From: Leucocoprinus leucothites
Taxonomy: Eukaryota; Basidiomycota; Agaricomycetes; Agaricales; Agaricaceae
DNA length: 64,000 nt
Direction of reading: 5' to 3'
Assembly: GCA_013368445.1 (NCBI GenBank)
Contig: JAACJO010000015.1
Span: 248,001-312,000 of the forward strand
Shown here one piece after another: positions 59,628 to 64,000 of the stretch. The position numbers were made by a program, and so were the translations under genes. The notes beneath the pieces are model-generated. The model worked only from the letters and a program-made list of their open reading frames with translations, ran no database searches and was not told the origin of the DNA. Numbering within the stretch: the stretch's first letter is position 1; each line of letters opens with the position of its first letter.

Positions 59628-60920
59628 ATGACGAAGCTTCTTAAGCTCGTAGACGCCCCTACACTTCCTTATGATGTTCTTCGCCTTGTCTTTGAGGAGG
59701 CCACGAGGAGTGATCGACGCAAAGCCACCAAGTACACACTGGTCTCCAAACTCATCCGCCACTGGTAAGCCTCTGAATATTTGGTCCTTCGTATCAATAG
59801 TAATTGATTATACAGGGTCGAAAACTATCTCTACTCTGACGTTCAGCTTTATTCCGAGAAGTCGGTTCGGAAGTTTCTGCGAACGCTCGAGTCATCCACG
59901 AAGTCCAAGTTTTTCTTTTCCACGCACATCAAATCATTGACAATTGCCTACGACGTTCGTGATTTCGAGTGGACAGCACGAATCCTGTCCTTCTGTAGCG
60001 GCGTGGATACTCTTACCGTTTGGGCGATACCATCCCACCGCATTCAGGATAGGCATCCGATTCCTGTTATCTCGAATCCCCCCTATCCGACTCGACACCC
60101 ATACGACCTACCACAATTTATACTACCCAGACACCACCTTTATGACCACTACAACTCCCTCTATGACGCATTCGCCAACTACCTTCGCCCAAAACACCTG
60201 GCAGTACTGATCGATAAACCTCTTTATATCCAGAGGATGCCTTTCCCCGCACATCCGGGGTTGGCTCCCGTCATGTCACCAGATTTTTCTCTCGGCTTGT
60301 TCTCCAACCTCACGCATTTATCCATCGTTAATAGATGGACCGAGTGGAGTGCCTGGTCCTGGTCTTGGAGCGCTGCTTCGCCTGATGCCGCAACGGGGGC
60401 CCCTAGTGCCCTGAATTTCCTACCAAAGTTAACACATCTGTCGCTCGAAATCCAAGTGGGAAAGCGCCTGCCAGTATCGAAGGTACTCTCTCCATCATTA
60501 ACGTCAGCGTCTCCACCATCAAGGCGGAACCAAAAGCTGGCAGAACACGTTGGCTTATCGCTTTCCACAATTCTCACAAGCCCCGAATTGATTCCACACC
60601 TTTGTGTCCTCCTTTGCGTCCTTTCCTTCGATGAAGAACCCCACTGCACCGCCCAGGCGATCAGAGAAGAAACAGCTCGGAACTTGGCTATGGTACGAAC
60701 CGAACAGAAGCTTCACTCCTTTCCCACCCCGCAGTTTGCTTTGGGTTTTCCGCTGAACTCGACTGCCGGTGATCCGCGCCTGGTCTTTGCGTATGACAGA
60801 ACACCTTTTAGTGAGAGGGAGGCTGGATCACCAAAGGTGTGGGACATGTGGAGGAGTGCTGAGGAGATTATGCGTCTTCAGTGGCGAGATCATGGCACAG
60901 GTGCCATTCATGGTCAGTGA
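59628..60920 (+). CDS. F-box-like protein (basidiomycete type)
   Basis: The ATG at 59628 starts a degenerate F-box: LVDAPTLPYDVLRLVFEEAT, then KATKYTLVSKLIRHW. A single 51-base intron (from about 59766) preserves the common W-V-x-x-x-L-Y end of the motif (HWVENYLYSDVQLYS). The second exon, 59817-60920, has the alternating pattern of this family (IKSLTIAYD, GVDTLTVWAIPSH, FSNLTHLSIVNRWTEW) with a Trp/Ser-rich patch and a charged end. The family average is about 350-550 residues and this one has about 413. A role as an SCF adaptor is inferred from the family; no target is known. Confidence 0.75.
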
Positions 60921-61304
60921 GCACCCATCAGCTTCTTCCGACTCTCACTTGTCTCACACCTGGCAGATCCAATAGTATTCAAGCTTTGAATCATCATCTT
61001 ATACTGGAATACTCCGGAAGCTCATGGAAGACATTCTATTGCCACATGTCACATGTATAGTTGTTGTATTCTTCGGCTTCCTCGTCACGCGTACTACTCG
61101 CTTCTGCTCTCGCGTTTATTTTGGAATTTACTGCTCGATTTTCTCCTGGTTTCTTTACATGTCGCTATTAATATCTTATCGGGTTTTCTGGGTTGATAGG
61201 CAATAGACTGGGGTTTTATAGTTTTATCGTTTTATCGGTAATGTGTTAGCATTGTCCGAGGGCAGAAGTAGGTAGAAAGTGGCAGAGAACAGGTAACGAA
61301 GTCC
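60921..61304. other. convergent spacer
   Basis: 0.38 kb lies between the F-box-like gene and the UCH gene. It contains a near-direct repeat TTTTATAGTTTTATCGTTTTATCGG at about 61213-61237. No gene is seen. Confidence 0.5.
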
Positions 61305-62663
61305 TTAGTTGAAAGGTGAATTGACCGGGGCTGGTCCGAATGCCATCAAGCTAAAGTACACGCTTTCAACTTGAGAAAGGTATTGCTTCTTGACGACGTT
61401 TATCACATCCTGTTTGTAATATGAGTGAACCAGGCTAGTAAAGAGGATTCTAATACGAACGTCTAAAACATCGGTACATGGGCCGTGGTCAATCGGGAAT
61501 GGTCGTCTCCCATCGAGCTCAATCAACCTCATACCCTCGAGTTGATCATCTGCAGGAGTCGCCTCCGTAGCAAAAAGATGCTTATGAGAAAGCGGTAATC
61601 CAGTCTGCACGGTATCTCCAGGCAGACCTTGCGGTGGTGAGGTTGTCGTTGATGGTTCAACGGCAGCGCTACTCCCTTGAACAGCTCCAGGTTCACCGAC
61701 AGGTAAAGTATGTTGCCGCCCCATGGCCTCCTTTCGTACGTTGCCATCTGGGGCCGCTACAAAACAGGTGAAGTGTAAATCAGTATTCATTCCATCCTCT
61801 TCATTCGAGGGTTGCGATGTTTGCCCAAGGGCGGAGCTGTCCAAGTGAACCTTGGTGAAAAGGTCGGTTGATTCCAGGAGCTTTCCACGTTCTTGAGGGG
61901 TTTTATCTGAAGAGTTGTGGTTTAGGTAGAGATGACGATGAATCAATCCATCTTGATCCTACCTTTACATATACTGATGAAGCGTTGTAGAGGACTTTCC
62001 GGTTTGTAAGTTACCTCTGACTTAGGCAATTGTGAGATTACCGCTTGATTTGACATACAGCTACTCACATTAGCAATCGCATGAATCAATGCAATCGTTC
62101 CACAGGCATTGCCGACCTAGGATGACAGAAATATCAGTGATTGGCAATTACAGATGGATGCGAACATACATATTGTTTAACATACATCAGGGTCTCATCA
62201 ATCGGGTGTTGACCTTTTGCTGCTATCTTCTCGTCATGCTCCGCTTGTTTTGCTTTAATCGGAGAATTGGACGGGAATAGGAGGATGACTGCTTTAGTTG
62301 GTTTGGGAATTATGCTCAGAAGCTAATGAACTGTTGGAGTTTTCATGAGCAAAGAAAATTTGATACTCACATCTTCGTCAAGGCCATAAATGTCGACAAA
62401 TTGATTTTGTGAGATAATCACACCGGCTTGATCTGCCCACTAGCAAAGAGGATACTTGAACATGCATACCCGTTTTCTTCGGGCAAACTCTCACCCACCG
62501 AATTGAATACCTAGGCCAACGGTGTCGGTCTTTGCTTAATCAAACACAATCAGCGAAAATAAAGTACCTCTGGGTTGCCTTCCAAAGGGATCCAGCGATT
62601 AGCCGTGGTATTCTTCTTAGAGTCAGCAGTTCCAGGCGCGATGTTTTCAGAAGTCGATGTCAT
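61305..62663 (-). CDS. ubiquitin carboxyl-terminal hydrolase, UCH family (C12)
   Basis: Cysteine protease that removes small adducts from the ubiquitin C-terminus (UCHL3/Yuh1 type). The ATG at 62661-62663 starts a polar tail ending in RWIPLEGNPE, then VFNS, WADQAGVIISQNQFVDIYGL, and a small exon VGNACGTIALIHAIAN holding the catalytic Cys (codon 62102-62104). The last exon has the catalytic His in LHFTCFV and the Asp in MRLIELDGRRPFPIDHGPC. A 51-base in-frame intron is likely after CTDVLD, restoring DVINVVKKQYLSQVESVYFS and ending FGPAPVNSPFN. Between the His and Asp blocks lies about 65 residues of Ser/Thr/Pro-rich sequence absent from typical UCHs, either an insertion or an in-frame intron. 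The other exons are short. Confidence 0.88.
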
Positions 62664-63468
62664 GAGTGGCAGGCAAAAGACAACACTCGTCCGAGGGGCG
62701 ATTGATGCAATCCAGGTAGTCTGACGTCATCGCATTCACTGAGAATGTGGCTGTGTAATGTGCTTTGCCACGATTCAAGTACCCAGCCGTATAACTTCAA
62801 ACAAAGCCCTTCAGTTGCTGTCTAGCGCAATAGTGCTCCAGAAGTCAGCACAGCCGACGGTCTTTGTATCTTGAAGTTGCAATGCGGCGGCGGTCTAGCC
62901 AATCTGGAACAAAAAGAGAGTGGTATTACTAATCAGTGCAATGGGATGAATGTGGCTGTGCCATCATTTCATCAGCAACCGGCACACAACTTGGCCGGCA
63001 GCCACCCGAAGTCTTTGTTCGACACCCAAGCCTCCTTAGCCCCTCTCGGCCATCGCCTTGTCCATTAAGTTTGAGGAAGAAGACAGGAGCTCGAGTTCAT
63101 AACCTTGCCATCCCATCCACCTATGTAACTCAGTTACTGGTATCTCTGTGGGTAGCCTCTGGCATAAAAAAAACACTGCCATCCTCGGCGTGGCATTTGC
63201 TGTCTCCACTGGCGCTTGGGAAATTGCTCCGAGAGCATCATTCCATGCTCCGAATAACTTACGGAACTACGTTCATGTCGGCGTGGTCGGCATTAGGCCG
63301 TACTTGGCAGTTGGACTTGCATTGCCCCACAGCTATATAACAGGTGTATTCTCCTGAGCATCTGCTAGTCATCTCCACTCAAGACCTAGGCACCTAAACG
63401 CATCCCGCCTTCTTGAGCAAAGCTTGCTCATCGCAACGGTTTCTTCCAATCTTATAATCATCTCGACG
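62664..63468. other. divergent promoter region, UCH / cyclin
   Basis: 0.8 kb lies between the UCH start (-) and the cyclin start (+). Short frames only. CT-rich tracts occur near 63360-63470, just before the cyclin ATG, as is common for fungal promoters and 5' UTRs. Confidence 0.45.
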
Positions 63469-64000
63469 ATGACTTCCCCGTCTAAAATTATTTCATCTCC
63501 CCTAACATACACCAGCGCAACCACCCACCCAAAGCGCCTCTCAGACTACGAGCCTTTGGCCAAGATATGCTCCTCATTCGTCCTGGAGCTCTTTGCTCCT
63601 GATTCCTTCTCCGACCCTCACAATCCCTTCGGCTCATTGCCATACTTCATTGCAATGGCATTTTCGCAATCACAGCTCCCTGAAGCCAATGCTCTTGCTG
63701 CGTTAACTTTGCTGCACCGCATGAAAACTCATAATCCCACGCAATGCCTTTCAGCCACTGCAAAATGCCGCGAAGCTGAACGTCTCTTCCTTTCCTCATA
63801 CATAGCCGCCACCAAAGTCCTCAGCGATGATCGCTACCGCCTACAGTTCTGGGCTGTGGTGGGACAGAATAAATTTACTACCGACGAGCTCACTCAGATG
63901 GAGAAGGAGTTCTTCGAAGGTCTAGAGTGGGACATGCGGATAGACGATGCCACGTTAGCAATCTACCAGTTGCTTGTGGAAAGACGGAAACAGGTGGACG
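63469..64000 (+). CDS. Pho85-type (PCL/Pho80-like) cyclin, partial at right edge
   Basis: Open from the ATG at 63469 to the window end with no stop, so the 3' part is missing. After a Ser/Thr-rich start (TSPSKIISSPLTYTS) comes a cyclin box: LAKICSSFVLELFAP, PYFIAMAFSQSQLPEANALA, ALTLLHRM, then RLFLSSYIAATKVLSDDRY, TTDELTQMEKEFFEGLEWDM and AIYQLLVERRK. The A-x-x-x-A-x-K-x-L-x-D and M-E-x-x-F-L/F-x-x-L-x-W-x-x patterns match the Pho85 cyclins that activate Pho85-like CDKs in nutrient and cell-cycle control. The specific subfamily cannot be settled from the fragment. Confidence 0.8.
   Translation, partial: MTSPSKIISSPLTYTSATTHPKRLSDYEPLAKICSSFVLELFAPDSFSDPHNPFGSLPYFIAMAFSQSQLPEANALAALTLLHRMKTHNPTQCLSATAKCREAERLFLSSYIAATKVLSDDRYRLQFWAVVGQNKFTTDELTQMEKEFFEGLEWDMRIDDATLAIYQLLVERRKQVD

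Noticed and set aside
1..64000. tRNA, rRNA or CRISPR-like repeats
   Set aside because: No T-loop consensus in a cloverleaf context, no rRNA-like sequence and no regularly spaced repeats were noticed on reading. A dedicated scan was not possible.

Overview
The window is nuclear DNA from a filamentous basidiomycete, most likely an Agaricomycete. Genes lie on both strands and most are cut by many short introns of about 45-70 bases with GT...AG ends. The families are those expanded in mushrooms: TKL-like kinases with an HGD catalytic loop, F-box proteins, DUF6534-type and other multipass membrane proteins, BTB proteins, and a CBM1-bearing pectate lyase. I saw no rRNA, tRNA, CRISPR array or bacterial-style operon. 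Gene ends were set by joining conserved protein blocks across GT-AG introns by eye, so individual splice sites are inferences.

Layout. 1-1.3 kb: the edge of a DUF6534-like membrane protein. 3.2-8.3 kb: a small specialised-metabolism-like group made of a cytochrome P450 (-), a SAM methyltransferase (+, divergent from the P450) and a UbiA-family membrane prenyltransferase or cyclase (-). 10.6-11.9 kb: an alpha/beta hydrolase. 12.1 kb: a 75-residue secreted cysteine-rich protein. 12.5-21.2 kb: the SMC5/6 subunit Nse3, a zinc alcohol/formaldehyde-type dehydrogenase, a CBM1-PL3 pectate lyase and a nucleostemin-like ribosome-assembly GTPase. 21.9-31.1 kb: three related protein kinases, two of them a direct tandem duplication; the right-hand copy has DFG changed to DFN, and its 3' flank is split by about 1 kb of inserted DNA. 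31-36.4 kb: a disordered protein, an FAD oxidoreductase and an F-box/LRR-like protein. 38.6-39.9 kb: a heavily split multipass membrane protein. 40-48.1 kb: a CNNM/Mam3-type transporter and a mitochondrial ABC1/ADCK1 (Mcp2-like) atypical kinase. 49.4 kb: a decayed reading frame. 51.3-64 kb: a SET-domain protein, an FCP1/NIF-like HAD protein, a BTB protein, a second F-box-like protein, a ubiquitin C-terminal hydrolase, and a Pho85-type cyclin cut by the right edge.

Most genes are independent housekeeping or accessory genes. The only functional grouping visible is P450 + methyltransferase + UbiA, which could form a terpenoid or meroterpenoid tailoring unit. The clearest genome dynamics are in the kinase block: tandem duplication, divergence of one copy at a catalytic motif, and a later insertion.
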